This document shows, one piece after another, positions 9,065-17,405 of a stretch of 64,000 bases of DNA (positions within the stretch are counted from its first letter, which is position 1; each line of letters starts with the position of its first letter). Under the pieces are notes generated by a model that did not search any database, was not told where the DNA came from, and saw nothing but the letters and a program-made list of their open reading frames with translations. Position numbers and translations under genes: made by a program. Source of the DNA: Halomonas borealis (GTDB lineage Bacteria; Pseudomonadota; Gammaproteobacteria; Pseudomonadales; Halomonadaceae); the NCBI RefSeq assembly GCF_004798905.1, contig NZ_SDMO01000014.1, positions 18,744-82,743 of the forward strand, given 5' to 3'.

Positions 9065-9887
9065 GGCCATCGCCGTGACAGGCTGTCTGACCAAGATGGC
9101 CGTGACGCCGGGCTCACCGGCACGTTATACCCTGCGCACCGGCGACCAGCGCCTCGACCTCAACGGCCTGCTGGGCCAGCCGCTGCGATTGAGCTGGAGC
9201 GGTGCCATCGCCTGCACCCACTGTGGCCGGGCGACCCGCAAGAGCTTCGGCCAGGGCCACTGCTACCCGTGTTTCAAGAAACTGGCTCGCTGCGACACCT
9301 GCATCATGAAGCCGGAACTGTGCCACTACTTCCAGGGCACCTGTCGCGAGCCCGAATGGGGCGAGACCCACTGCTTCCGGCCCCATGTGGTCTACCTGGC
9401 CAACGCCTCCGGACTCAAGGTCGGCATCACCCGAGACACCCAGGTGCCGACCCGCTGGCTCGACCAGGGCGCCGTCCAGGCGTTGCCGATCCTCGAGGTC
9501 GATACCCGTCAGCAGTCCGGCTTCGTCGAGATGCTGTTCAAGGGTGAGGTCTCGGATCGCACCAACTGGCGCGCCATGCTCAAGGGCGACACCCAGGAAC
9601 TGGACCTGCCCGGCGAGCGCGACCGCCTGCTCGAGCGCCTCGCCCCGGGGCTCCTGGAGCTGCGCGAGCGCTTCGGTCATGAGGCCATCCGCGAGCTGGA
9701 CACCACGCCCTACGCCTTCGAATACCCGGTGCTCGAGCATCCCACCAAGGTCGTCTCGCACAACTTCGACAAGCACCCCGAGGTGGCCGGCACCCTGCTC
9801 GGCATCAAGGGCCAATACGTGATCCTCGACAGTGGCGTGATCAATCTGCGCAAGTTCACCGGCTACGAGGTCACGGTCGAATCCTGA
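9048..9887 (+). CDS. DUF2797-family protein with zinc-ribbon-like N-terminus
   Basis: A 279-residue cytosolic protein. The N-terminal half has paired cysteines and histidines (CTHCGRATRKSFGQGHCYPCF, then CDTCIMKPELCHYFQGTC), a metal-binding arrangement. The middle (VYLANASGLKVGITRDTQVPTRW, about residues 108-130) resembles the GIY-YIG nuclease core, as noted for the DUF2797 family. Its biochemical role is unknown. The ATG chosen overlaps the end of the YeaC-like gene. Confidence 0.8.
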   Translation: MSAVTEAIAVTGCLTKMAVTPGSPARYTLRTGDQRLDLNGLLGQPLRLSWSGAIACTHCGRATRKSFGQGHCYPCFKKLARCDTCIMKPELCHYFQGTCREPEWGETHCFRPHVVYLANASGLKVGITRDTQVPTRWLDQGAVQALPILEVDTRQQSGFVEMLFKGEVSDRTNWRAMLKGDTQELDLPGERDRLLERLAPGLLELRERFGHEAIRELDTTPYAFEYPVLEHPTKVVSHNFDKHPEVAGTLLGIKGQYVILDSGVINLRKFTGYEVTVES

Positions 9888-10197
9888 AGACGGCGCGTCG
9901 CTCGTGGTGTCGGCCCGGCTGTCATCCTGGCGCTAGTATACCGAGCCGAGTGCCTCGACTCGGTGTGTCTCGGCCGGTGGTTGCCAGCATCCTTGCCGGG
10001 GCGTGCCACCGAATCGCCTTTCCGTACCCGCACCTGTCCAGGATCCAGAGATCTAGGCGGCCCATGGGCCGGCGAAGGCCTCCGTCTCGTCCGGCGGCGG
10101 AGAGGACCATGCCTTCCTGAGATTGTCGGCACACGAAGAGGGCGCTACCGGAGGCCCCGGCAACCGAGGGTGCCGGGGCGTTTTGCAGGATCGTGGC
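9888..10197. other. Intergenic gap, no gene seen
   Basis: About 310 bp between convergent genes. Nothing coding is supported. The only structure is the GC-rich hairpin at 10154. Confidence 0.6.
10154..10184 (+). terminator. Probable terminator between convergent genes
   Basis: Stem GCCCCGGCA / TGCCGGGGC with an 8-nt loop, followed by GTTTT on the plus strand. On the minus strand the hairpin is intact without a T tract, so it may act weakly for opgD too. Confidence 0.55.
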
Positions 10198-11808
10198 TCA
10201 GAGGTGGGCAGGGTTGTGCAGGTCGCGCTCGTCGGCGGGCGGCGGCGTCCACTGGTAGATCCAGGTCTCGGTCAGCGGCTGGCCGTTGCCCTTCAAGTAG
10301 AGGCGCAGGTTGATCGGCTCGGTGCCGTCGTCCGGTGGTACCACATCGAACATGGCGCGATAGCCCTGGATCGCCTCCAGAGGACGGGCCGAGGTGATCT
10401 CGACGCGGCCCGCGGAGGCCTCGATGACCGGCTCGACCTCGAGATCCGTCTGGTCGTCGAGGGGGAAGGGGCCGCCCTGGAAGTCGACCACGAAGCGCCA
10501 GCTGAAGTATTCCCGCGGCTGGCCGACGACCCCGCCGAGGCCGGTGCGGGTGGCGACGCAGCGCGCCCGGGGCGACTGGTGGGGCGGGTAGGCGTGCCAG
10601 TAGAGGCGGTAGCCGAACAGCTGTTCCTGGCCTGGCTCGACGCGAGCCTCCGGGTGCCAGAACGCGGCGATGTTGTCGAAGGTCTCGTCGAGGGCGGGGA
10701 TCTCGGCCAGCTGCACCGCGCCGGGGCCCCAGTCGCCCTTGGGTTCGACCCACAGGCTGGGCCGGCGGTCGTAGAAGACGCCGTCGTCCTGGTAGTGGTC
10801 GAAGTCGTGGTCGCGCTGGACCAGGCCGAAGCCTCGGGGGCTGGTGTCGCCGTAGCTGTTGAAGCGTAGCTGGCGGGGATTCACGAGCGGGCGCCACAGC
10901 CATTCGCCCTCGCCGGTGTGCATCGCCAAACCGTCGGAATCATGGATCTCGGGGCGCCAGTCCCAGCCGGCGTCGCGGTCGTTCTCGCCGACCAGGTACA
11001 TGCTGGTCAGCGGGGCGATGCCCAGACGCTCGATGCCCTGGCGCGGGTAGAGGGCGGCATCGACATCCATGACCACGCCGGCCTCCGGATTGGTGATGCG
11101 GAAACGGTAGGCACCGGTGACGCTGGGCGACTCGAGCAGCGCATAGACGTTGACGGCCTCGCCGTCGTCATCGGGTTGCTCCAGCCAGAAGCGGGTGAAG
11201 TCGGGAAACTCCTCGGGGCGATTCATGGCGGTGTCGATGGCCAGGCCGCGCGCCGACATGCCGTACTGCAGGGAGTCGCTGACCGCGCGGAAGTAGCTGG
11301 CGCCGAGGAAGGCGGCGATGTCTCGCTGCCAGTCGTCGCGGTGGTGGAGGCGAAAGCCGGCGAATCCCAGCCGCTCGGAGAGCGCCTCGCCCTCGACGCC
11401 AGATTCCCCGAAGTCGAACATCGCCGGGTCGTAGGCGATCTCCTGGGCCTGGCCGTCACGCAGCGTGTAGATCCGTACCGGTCGCTTGAAGTTGCGGCCC
11501 AGGTGGAAGAGCTGAGCGCGAAAGGGCGAGGCCTCGTCCTTGGCCCAGAGGGCGTGATCGGGGCGGAAGCCGATGGCTTGGTACTGATCCCAGCTCAAGT
11601 CCTTGAGGCTTACGGGCAGCTCGGCGCCGGCCTCCCGCGGGGCCTTTTCGGAGAGCTGGCGGGCCAGGCCCTTGAGCCAGGCGTAATCGAAGGGCTCGCG
11701 GGGGCCGGTGGTGGGAACCCGCTGCGCCGTGGCGGCGAGCAGGGGGGAAATGGGCAGGAAGGCGCCGCCGAGGGCGGTGGTAGCCTTCAGGAAGTCGCGT
11801 CGGTTCAT
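10198..11808 (-). CDS. opgD: Glucan biosynthesis protein D (periplasmic)
   Basis: MdoG/OpgD-family protein (536 aa) acting on the backbone of osmoregulated periplasmic glucans. The N-terminus MNRRDFLKATTALGGAF carries a twin-arginine signal, as in E. coli OpgD rather than Sec-dependent OpgG. Conserved blocks include GLAIDTAMNRPEEFPDF, VYALLESPSVTGAYRF, RLGIAPLTSMY, IHDSDGLAMHTGEGEWLWRPL and YQDDGVFYDRRPSLWVEP. No glucosyltransferase opgH is adjacent. A decayed fragment of a paralogue lies about 1 kb away at 12.81 kb. Confidence 0.95.
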   Translation of the reverse strand: MNRRDFLKATTALGGAFLPISPLLAATAQRVPTTGPREPFDYAWLKGLARQLSEKAPREAGAELPVSLKDLSWDQYQAIGFRPDHALWAKDEASPFRAQLFHLGRNFKRPVRIYTLRDGQAQEIAYDPAMFDFGESGVEGEALSERLGFAGFRLHHRDDWQRDIAAFLGASYFRAVSDSLQYGMSARGLAIDTAMNRPEEFPDFTRFWLEQPDDDGEAVNVYALLESPSVTGAYRFRITNPEAGVVMDVDAALYPRQGIERLGIAPLTSMYLVGENDRDAGWDWRPEIHDSDGLAMHTGEGEWLWRPLVNPRQLRFNSYGDTSPRGFGLVQRDHDFDHYQDDGVFYDRRPSLWVEPKGDWGPGAVQLAEIPALDETFDNIAAFWHPEARVEPGQEQLFGYRLYWHAYPPHQSPRARCVATRTGLGGVVGQPREYFSWRFVVDFQGGPFPLDDQTDLEVEPVIEASAGRVEITSARPLEAIQGYRAMFDVVPPDDGTEPINLRLYLKGNGQPLTETWIYQWTPPPADERDLHNPAHL

Positions 11809-12024
11809 CGCTGTCGTCCCTGGGGTCGTGATTCCATGGTGGCTGGTCGTCGTGGGGCCAGAAGCGCCTGGCCGGCTAGTTCAGTGACAGGCGATGGCGC
11901 CGAGAGGTTCCGAAGGCGTTCATGCGAGGGCGCCACCGGTCGAGTGGCCGGTGGCGAGTGAGAGGCGGTGAGTGGGCGACGAGCGGCCAGTGATGCAGGC
12001 TGCGGCGAGGTAAAGAGGTGAGGC

Positions 12025-12230
12025 TCAGCCGGCGGCGCCGACCTGCTCGCCGTCCTTTGCGTCATCCTGTCGATAGGGGTTGTCGGGCATCAGGCAGCGG
12101 GGCAGGGCCTGGCGGCGCGAGTCCTCCTTGGGCCCGTAGTGCTTGGTCAGGTAGTCGAGGATGGTGGCTTCCTGCTCCGCTCGCCGTAGAGTTCGTGCAG
12201 CCCACGCTGACGTGGCGGTGTCTGGGGCAT
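12025..12230 (-). pseudogene. Small gene broken by a one-base frameshift
   Basis: A perfect AGGAGG ribosome site lies 6 bp before an ATG at 12230. The frame reads MPQTPPRQRGLHELYGE, then switches to a second open frame reading AEQEATILDYLTKHYGPK and ending at 12025, about 68 residues in all. Restoring one G in the GGCGAG/CGGAG junction (near 12181) joins the frames. It lies upstream of opgD on the same strand. No family is recognised. It may be a genuine recent mutation, a sequencing error, or chance. Confidence 0.35.
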
Positions 12231-12400
12231 GGCCCACCTCCTGGCTGGCCCGGTATGGCTGGCGAGTCGGTCGGACCGTGATGATATGGGTGATAGGTGG
12301 GTAGCAACATTCAGCGTAGCAGCTGATCGATGCTTCACAGGCCAATGCCGACGAGAGGGTATGGGCATCATGGCCATATGCGGGGTTCGGGGCGATCGCG

Positions 12401-12429
12401 TTGACGCCCGGGGAGGCGGTTGCTAGCTT
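12401..12429 (+). promoter_or_regulatory. Promoter of cobalamin unit 1
   Basis: TTGACG (12401-12406), 17 bp, TAGCTT (12424-12429). The same -35/-10 pair and spacing, plus the context GGTTGCTAGCTTA, recurs at 19490 in front of the second riboswitch. Confidence 0.65.
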
Positions 12430-12435
12430 ATCCGG

Positions 12436-12650
12436 GCTCTCGGGTGGCCCGCGAACCTGCCTAGAACGGTTGCTGGCCCGCCAGTGCGGGCCGAGGTGAA
12501 ACGGGAAGTCGGTGATGTGTTCCGACGCTGCCCCTGCGACGGTGATCGAGTCAATCTCCGCCTCACGCCACTGTGCCTTGCACGGGAAGGCGGCGGAGAC
12601 GAGGTGCGCCAGCGCCCCGCTCGTCAGCCCGGAGACCGGCCTGGGAGACA
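12436..12650 (+). promoter_or_regulatory. Cobalamin (B12) riboswitch 1
   Basis: Contains the conserved cobalamin-aptamer blocks in order: GAAACGGGAAGTCGGTG, GACGCTGCCCCTGCGACGGTGA, GCCACTG, CACGGGAAGGC and the B12-box-like GTCAGCCCGGAGACCGGCC. Binding of adenosylcobalamin should lower expression of the downstream cobT-to-CobU-like unit. About 335 bp separate the aptamer from cobT. Confidence 0.95.
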
Positions 12651-12806
12651 GCGCCATGGGGCACGATGCGACGATGTCATGCCCCGGGCTCGATGATAAC
12701 CGAGTTGTCGTGCGGGTGAGCACGACACGGTGAGCAAGGACTCACATGCACCCTATTCCTCCCCCCCGTGGCCTGGCATTTTCCCTGGCCGCTCTGCCGC
12801 TGGCCA

Positions 12807-12866
12807 AGGCCCGCCGAGCCAGGCGAGGAGCTGTTGTTCGGCTACCGGCTAAGCTGGTGCGACCTG
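12807..12866 (+). pseudogene. Decayed fragment of an opgD/opgG-like gene
   Basis: Between riboswitch 1 and cobT, one frame reads PAEPGEELLFGYRLSW. This aligns with VEPGQEQLFGYRLYW inside the intact OpgD of this window (complement of about 10590-10640), and the DNA is also clearly similar (roughly 80% over 48 bp by eye). No longer open homologous frame surrounds it, so it looks like a remnant of a second, plus-strand copy. Confidence 0.5.
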
Positions 12867-12987
12867 TCCGGGGGAGTGTGGCATCCGATGGCGGCGGCCC
12901 GCGCCGGCCGTCTGGTACGCGGGGCCACTGCCATCCCGAGGGCTCTGGTAGGGTGGGCGTCTCGCCAAGGATGCTCGGAGACGCCCC

Positions 12988-14037
12988 GTGACCGATGCCA
13001 TGACGCCCATTCCCGCGCCGGATACCGCCTGTGCCGGGCGCGTGACCCACTATCTCGACACCCTGACCAAACCTCCGGGTAGCCTGGGGCGACTGGAGTC
13101 TCTGGCGGTGAGCCTGGCGGCGATCACCGGCGAGGACTTCCCCCGCGTGACGCCGCCCGCGGTCGTGGTGTTCGCCGCCGACCACGGCGTGGCGGCGGAG
13201 GGCGTATCGGCCTTTCCCCAGGCGGTGACCGCCCAGATGGTGGCCAACTTCGTCGCCGGCGGGGCGGCCATCAATGCCTTCGCCCGTCGCATCGGCGCGC
13301 GGCTCGAGGTGGTCGACGTGGGCGTGGCGGGGGCGCTGCCTGACGAGGGCATCGTCTGTGAGCGGGTGCGCCCGGGCACCGCCAACCTGGCTCGAGAGGA
13401 CGCCATGACCCGCGACGAGGCGCTGGCCGCCATCGCCGCCGGCCGTCGCGCCGCCGAGCGGGCCGTCGCGGCGGGTGACCGCTGCCTGATCGTCGGCGAG
13501 ATGGGCATCGCCAACACCACCGCCAGCAGCGCCATGCTGGCGGCGTTGACCGGCATTCCCGTCGCCGAGCTGGTGGGGCCGGGCACCGGCGTGGCCGGCG
13601 AGGCACTCGCCCACAAGCGCTCGGTGATCGAGGCGGCCCTGGCCGCGCGCGCGGCCGATCCCGCTGATCCGCTGGACGTGTTGGCGAAGCTCGGCGGGCT
13701 CGAGATCGCCGCCATGGCCGGGGCCTACCTGGAGGCCGCGGCGAGGCGACTGCCGGTGCTGGTCGATGGCTTCATCGCTACGCTGGCCGCGCTCGTGGCC
13801 TGCCGGCTCGACCCGGCGCTGCGCCCCTACTTGATCTTCGGCCATCGCTCCCACGAGCCCGGACACGCCCACGTCCTGGCGGCGCTGGACGCCGAGCCGC
13901 TGCTGGCCATGGAGTTGTGCCTGGGCGAGGGAAGCGGCGCGGCCCTGGCCTTCCCGCTGCTCGAGGCGGCCACGGCGATGCTTGCCGAGATGGCCACCTT
14001 CGGCACCGCCGGCGTCGACGACCGCGAGGCGCCCTGA
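12988..14037 (+). CDS. cobT: Nicotinate-nucleotide-dimethylbenzimidazole phosphoribosyltransferase
   Basis: CobT (349 aa) transfers phosphoribosyl from nicotinate mononucleotide to 5,6-dimethylbenzimidazole to give alpha-ribazole phosphate. Family signatures are KPPGSLGRLE near the N-terminus, FAADHGVAAEGVSAFPQAVT, GEMGIANTTASSA, GPGTGV, and the catalytic glutamate in LCLGEGSGAALAFPLL. The GTG start with GGAG upstream is preferred; an ATG four codons later is possible. It is the first gene behind riboswitch 1. Confidence 0.97.
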   Translation: MTDAMTPIPAPDTACAGRVTHYLDTLTKPPGSLGRLESLAVSLAAITGEDFPRVTPPAVVVFAADHGVAAEGVSAFPQAVTAQMVANFVAGGAAINAFARRIGARLEVVDVGVAGALPDEGIVCERVRPGTANLAREDAMTRDEALAAIAAGRRAAERAVAAGDRCLIVGEMGIANTTASSAMLAALTGIPVAELVGPGTGVAGEALAHKRSVIEAALAARAADPADPLDVLAKLGGLEIAAMAGAYLEAAARRLPVLVDGFIATLAALVACRLDPALRPYLIFGHRSHEPGHAHVLAALDAEPLLAMELCLGEGSGAALAFPLLEAATAMLAEMATFGTAGVDDREAP

Positions 14038-14042
14038 GTCCG

Positions 14043-14795
14043 ATGGAAGCCCCGCTGCGCCACGACCTTGACCACGATCAGCCCCCTCGGCCGCTGGCCT
14101 TCGGCGACGGCCTGTGTCTCGTCGCCGAGGCCGGCTGCCTGCACTTTCGGTCTCCCGAGCCGCTGCGCACCCTCAGCAACGCCCTGCTCGGCGAGGGGCT
14201 CGGCTGGGCCCGCGACTTCTGCAATTTCCACGTGGACAAGGACTATGCCGGCCGAGCCCCGGCCGACGACCTGCGCCGTTGGCTCGCCGCGCGCGGCCTG
14301 AACGAAGGCAGGGTGAAGGGCCGAGCCGAGGGCGGGCCCCTGGCGATGATGACCGCGGTGCCGCTGGTGCGGCTGGCGCTGGTGCCGGCCGACGCCGACG
14401 AGGCCGGCAGGCCACGGGTGCTGGCGGCGGTCACCGCCGGGGTGGGCAACGCCGTGGACATCACCGCGCCGGCGGCCGGTGACCCGCGCCCGGTGGCGGG
14501 CACCATCAACGTCTTGGTGTTCGTCGACGGCCATCTCACCGACGGCGCCCTGGTCAACGCCGCGCTCTCCGCCACCGAGGCCAAGGTCCAGGCCCTGGCG
14601 GCCTGCGGGGTGCGCGATCCCGAGCATGGCACCCCGGCCACCGGCACCTCCACCGACTGCCTGGCCATCGCCGCCACCCAGCGCGGCGCACCGACACCCT
14701 ATGCCGGATCGGGTACGCGGCTGGGTCGGGCCATCGGCGCCGCGGTGTACCGCGGCGTGTGTGAGTCTCTGGCGGCGGGGGAGGGTGCGTCATGA
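14043..14795 (+). CDS. cbiZ: Adenosylcobinamide amidohydrolase
   Basis: CbiZ-family protein (250 aa) that removes the aminopropanol arm from (adenosyl)cobinamide, giving cobyrate for re-entry into synthesis; it serves corrinoid salvage and remodelling. Recognised by LRTLSNALLGEGLGWARDFCNFHV, VTAGVGNAVDITAP, GTINVLVFVDGHLTDGALVNAALSATEAKVQAL and ATGTSTDCLAIA. The ATG 5 bp after cobT is used. It overlaps cbiB by 4 bp (ATGA). The same window encodes de novo synthesis, so its likely job is to recycle imported foreign corrinoids. Confidence 0.9.
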   Translation: MEAPLRHDLDHDQPPRPLAFGDGLCLVAEAGCLHFRSPEPLRTLSNALLGEGLGWARDFCNFHVDKDYAGRAPADDLRRWLAARGLNEGRVKGRAEGGPLAMMTAVPLVRLALVPADADEAGRPRVLAAVTAGVGNAVDITAPAAGDPRPVAGTINVLVFVDGHLTDGALVNAALSATEAKVQALAACGVRDPEHGTPATGTSTDCLAIAATQRGAPTPYAGSGTRLGRAIGAAVYRGVCESLAAGEGAS

Positions 14796-15772
14796 CGCTG
14801 GCGCCGCTGTCCTGGGAGCTGCTGGCGCTGATCGGTGTGGCGCTGGCCCTCGACCTCGCGCTGGGCGATCCGCCCTGGTGGCCCCATCCGGTGGTGGGCA
14901 TCGGCCGGGTGATCGCGCGGCTCGAGCGGGCCTGGAACCATGGCCCCGCCGAGGCCCGACGACGGCGGGGCCTCTGGCTGGCGGCGCTGGTGGTCGGCGG
15001 CACCTGGGCGCTGGCCTGGGGCCTGCTGACGGCGCTGGCCTGGGCATCGCCCGGCCTGGCGCTGGTGATGGAACTCGTGCTGTTGGCCACGGCCTTCGCC
15101 ACCCGGGGGCTCGCCGAGGCGGCCCGAGCGGTGGCCGTGCCGCTGCGGCGTGGTGACCTGCCGGCGGCGCGCCGCGCCCTGGGGCGTATCGTCGGGCGCG
15201 ACACCGAGGCGCTGGACGAGGCGGGCCTGGCGCGCGGCGCGGTGGAGACCGTCGCCGAGAACACCGTGGATGGCATCACCGCGCCGCTGTGCTGGGCGCT
15301 GCTCGGCGGCGCGCCCCTGGCACTGGCCTACAAGGCGGTCAATACGTTGGATTCCATGGTCGGCTATCGCAGCCCCCGCCATGAGGCCTTCGGCCGCGCC
15401 TCGGCGCGCCTCGACGATGCCGTCAACTGGCTGCCGGCGCGGCTCACGGCCTTCGCCATGTGGCTCGCGGCGCGCCTCGTCGTCGGTGGCCGCACGCGGG
15501 GGGCAATGGCCGCCACCCGCCGCGAGGCGCCACGCCACCCCAGCCCCAACGCCGGCTGGCCGGAGGCGATGGTGGCGCAGCTGCTGGGCGTGCGGCTCGG
15601 CGGCCTCAGCCACTACGATGGGCGCGCCTCGCATCGCGCCACCCTCGGCTGCGCGCGGGAGCCGCTGGCGGTCGGCCACATCGAGGCCGCCATCCGCCAT
15701 ATGCACGGCGGCTGGCTGGGCGTGCTGGCGTTGCTGGCGCCTCTGGTGCTGGTGCGGGAGTGGCTGATATGA
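14792..15772 (+). CDS. cbiB: Adenosylcobinamide-phosphate synthase
   Basis: CbiB (CobD in the aerobic nomenclature), 326 aa, a membrane protein that attaches (R)-1-amino-2-propanol phosphate to adenosylcobyrate. Motifs: DLALGDPPWWPHPVVGIGRVI near the N-terminus, GRDTEALDEAGLARGAVETVAENTVDGITAPL and AYKAVNTLDSMVGY. Several membrane helices are visible. Length is typical (about 320). It overlaps the next gene by 4 bp. Confidence 0.96.
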   Translation: MTLAPLSWELLALIGVALALDLALGDPPWWPHPVVGIGRVIARLERAWNHGPAEARRRRGLWLAALVVGGTWALAWGLLTALAWASPGLALVMELVLLATAFATRGLAEAARAVAVPLRRGDLPAARRALGRIVGRDTEALDEAGLARGAVETVAENTVDGITAPLCWALLGGAPLALAYKAVNTLDSMVGYRSPRHEAFGRASARLDDAVNWLPARLTAFAMWLAARLVVGGRTRGAMAATRREAPRHPSPNAGWPEAMVAQLLGVRLGGLSHYDGRASHRATLGCAREPLAVGHIEAAIRHMHGGWLGVLALLAPLVLVREWLI

Positions 15773-16872
15773 CGTCGGACGCAATAATGGAAAACGCATC
15801 AGGCTGGCCGGGCCATGGCGGGCGCATCGCGCCGCTGCTGGCACGCTTCGGGCTGCCCTCGGACCACTCGGTGATCGATTTCAGCGCCAACCTCAACCCG
15901 CTGGGGCCACCGCCCTGGCTGGGCCAATGGCTGGCCGGCGCCGGCGAGGCGCTGTCGCGTTACCCGGACCCGGACGACGATCGGGCAAGACGCGCCATCG
16001 CCGCCTGCGACGGCGTGGCGCCGGAGCGGGTGCTGGTCACCAATGGCGGCATCGAGGCGATCCACCTCGCCGCCGCGCTGCATGCCGGCGGTCGCGCCCT
16101 GGTGATCGAGCCTACCTTCAGCGAATACGCCCTGGCCTGCCGCCGGCACGGCCTGACGATCGACCGGCTGGCGCTGGAGGCCCCGGCCTTCCGGCTCGAT
16201 CTCGAGGCCGCCGAGGCGGCGATGGCCGGCGTCGACGTGGCCTTCCTGTGCCGCCCCAATAATCCTACCGGTACGCTGATCCCGCGCGGCGACGTCGAGA
16301 GACTGCTGGAACGCGCGCGGGAGACCGGCACCAGCCTGGTGGTGGACGAGGCCTTCGTGGATTTCACCGAAGGCGAGGAGCGCCTCACGCCGCTGCTCGA
16401 GAGGGCACCACACCTGCTGCTGCTGCGCTCGCTGACCAAGCTCTACGATGTGCCGGGGCTCCGGCTCGGTTACCTGCTCGGCGCCCCGGAAAGGGTCCGT
16501 CGCCTCGCCGAGGCGCAGATGCCCTGGAGCGTCAACGCCCTGGCGTTGGGGCTGGCGGCGCCGCTGCTCGCCGACCGGGACTATCTCGCCCGTACTCGCG
16601 CCTGGCTCGCCGCCGAGCGCGGCCTGTCGGCAAGTGTTCGTGCGCTCGGCTACGACGTGCCGGAGACCCACGCCAACTTCCTGCTGCTGCGCGGCGGGCG
16701 CGATGCCGCCACGGCCGGGGCGTTGTTCGCCTTCTTGCTCGAGCGTGGCCTGCTGGCCCGCCACACTCATGGTTTCACCGGCCTCGACGGCGCCTGGCTG
16801 CGCCTGGCGCTGCGCGGAGCGGACGACAACGCCCGGCTGCTCGAGGCCCTGGCGGCCTGGAGGCGACCATGA
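15769..16872 (+). CDS. cobC: L-threonine-O-3-phosphate decarboxylase
   Basis: PLP enzyme (367 aa; CobC in the aerobic pathway, CobD in Salmonella) that supplies aminopropanol phosphate. Fold-type I aminotransferase motifs are DFSANLNPLGPP near the N-terminus, the YPDP block, NGGIEAIHL, RPNNPTGT, VVDEAFVDF and the PLP lysine in LRSLTKLYDVPGLRLGYLLG. The ATG overlaps the cbiB stop by 4 bp. Histidinol-phosphate aminotransferase is the nearest look-alike; context decides for the cobalamin role. Confidence 0.92.
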   Translation: MTSDAIMENASGWPGHGGRIAPLLARFGLPSDHSVIDFSANLNPLGPPPWLGQWLAGAGEALSRYPDPDDDRARRAIAACDGVAPERVLVTNGGIEAIHLAAALHAGGRALVIEPTFSEYALACRRHGLTIDRLALEAPAFRLDLEAAEAAMAGVDVAFLCRPNNPTGTLIPRGDVERLLERARETGTSLVVDEAFVDFTEGEERLTPLLERAPHLLLLRSLTKLYDVPGLRLGYLLGAPERVRRLAEAQMPWSVNALALGLAAPLLADRDYLARTRAWLAAERGLSASVRALGYDVPETHANFLLLRGGRDAATAGALFAFLLERGLLARHTHGFTGLDGAWLRLALRGADDNARLLEALAAWRRP

Positions 16873-17405
16873 TCGCCTTCGTTTCCGGTGGGGCGCGCTC
16901 AGGCAAGAGCGGCGTGGCCGAGACGCTGGTCGGCGACTGGCAGGCGGCCCGCGGCGGGGAGCGCCACTATCTGGCCACGGCCCGGGCCGGCGACGACGAG
17001 ATGGTCGCGCGGATCGCCCGCCACCGCCGCGAGCGCGGCGAGGGCTGGGTGACCCTCGAGCCGCCGCTGGCCTTCGCCGAGGCGCTGGCGGCGCTCCCCC
17101 CGGGTGGCACGGTGCTGCTCGATTGCCTGACCCTGTGGGCCAGCCGGGTGATGTTCGAGGCCGGCCTCGCGGAAGACGAGGGCCGGGCGATGCTGGCGGG
17201 CGGGCTCGACGAGGCGCGCCGCCGCGGGTTGGCCCTGGTGGTGGTCTCCAACGACCTCAACGAGGACCTGCCGCCCCGTGATCCGCTGGTGTGGCGCTAC
17301 CTGGCCTTCCTGCAGGCCCTGCATCGCGACCTGGCCGCCGAGGCGGACCGGGTGATCGAGGTGGTGGCCGGCCGGGCCATCGACTGGAAGGGAGAGGAGA
17401 GATGA
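16869..17405 (+). CDS. cobU: Adenosylcobinamide kinase / guanylyltransferase
   Basis: CobU/CobP (178 aa) phosphorylates adenosylcobinamide and then transfers GMP to it. The P-loop is GGARSGKS (about residues 7-14), followed by YLATARAGDDEMVARIARHRRERG with the guanylylated histidine and LLDCLTLW. Length is normal. ATGA overlaps occur on both sides. A second, shorter homologue with a damaged P-loop lies at 18812. Confidence 0.96.
   Translation: MIAFVSGGARSGKSGVAETLVGDWQAARGGERHYLATARAGDDEMVARIARHRRERGEGWVTLEPPLAFAEALAALPPGGTVLLDCLTLWASRVMFEAGLAEDEGRAMLAGGLDEARRRGLALVVVSNDLNEDLPPRDPLVWRYLAFLQALHRDLAAEADRVIEVVAGRAIDWKGEER

Noticed and set aside
10123..11961. Rightward frames across opgD
   Set aside because: Mirror frames of a well-conserved leftward gene with a Tat signal.
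12484..12733. Short frames inside riboswitch 1
   Set aside because: They translate conserved aptamer sequence and have no ribosome site.
12746..12991. Possible 81-codon gene ahead of cobT
   Set aside because: Arg/Pro/Gly-rich with no family; a different frame there shows the opgD remnant, so the region looks decayed rather than coding.
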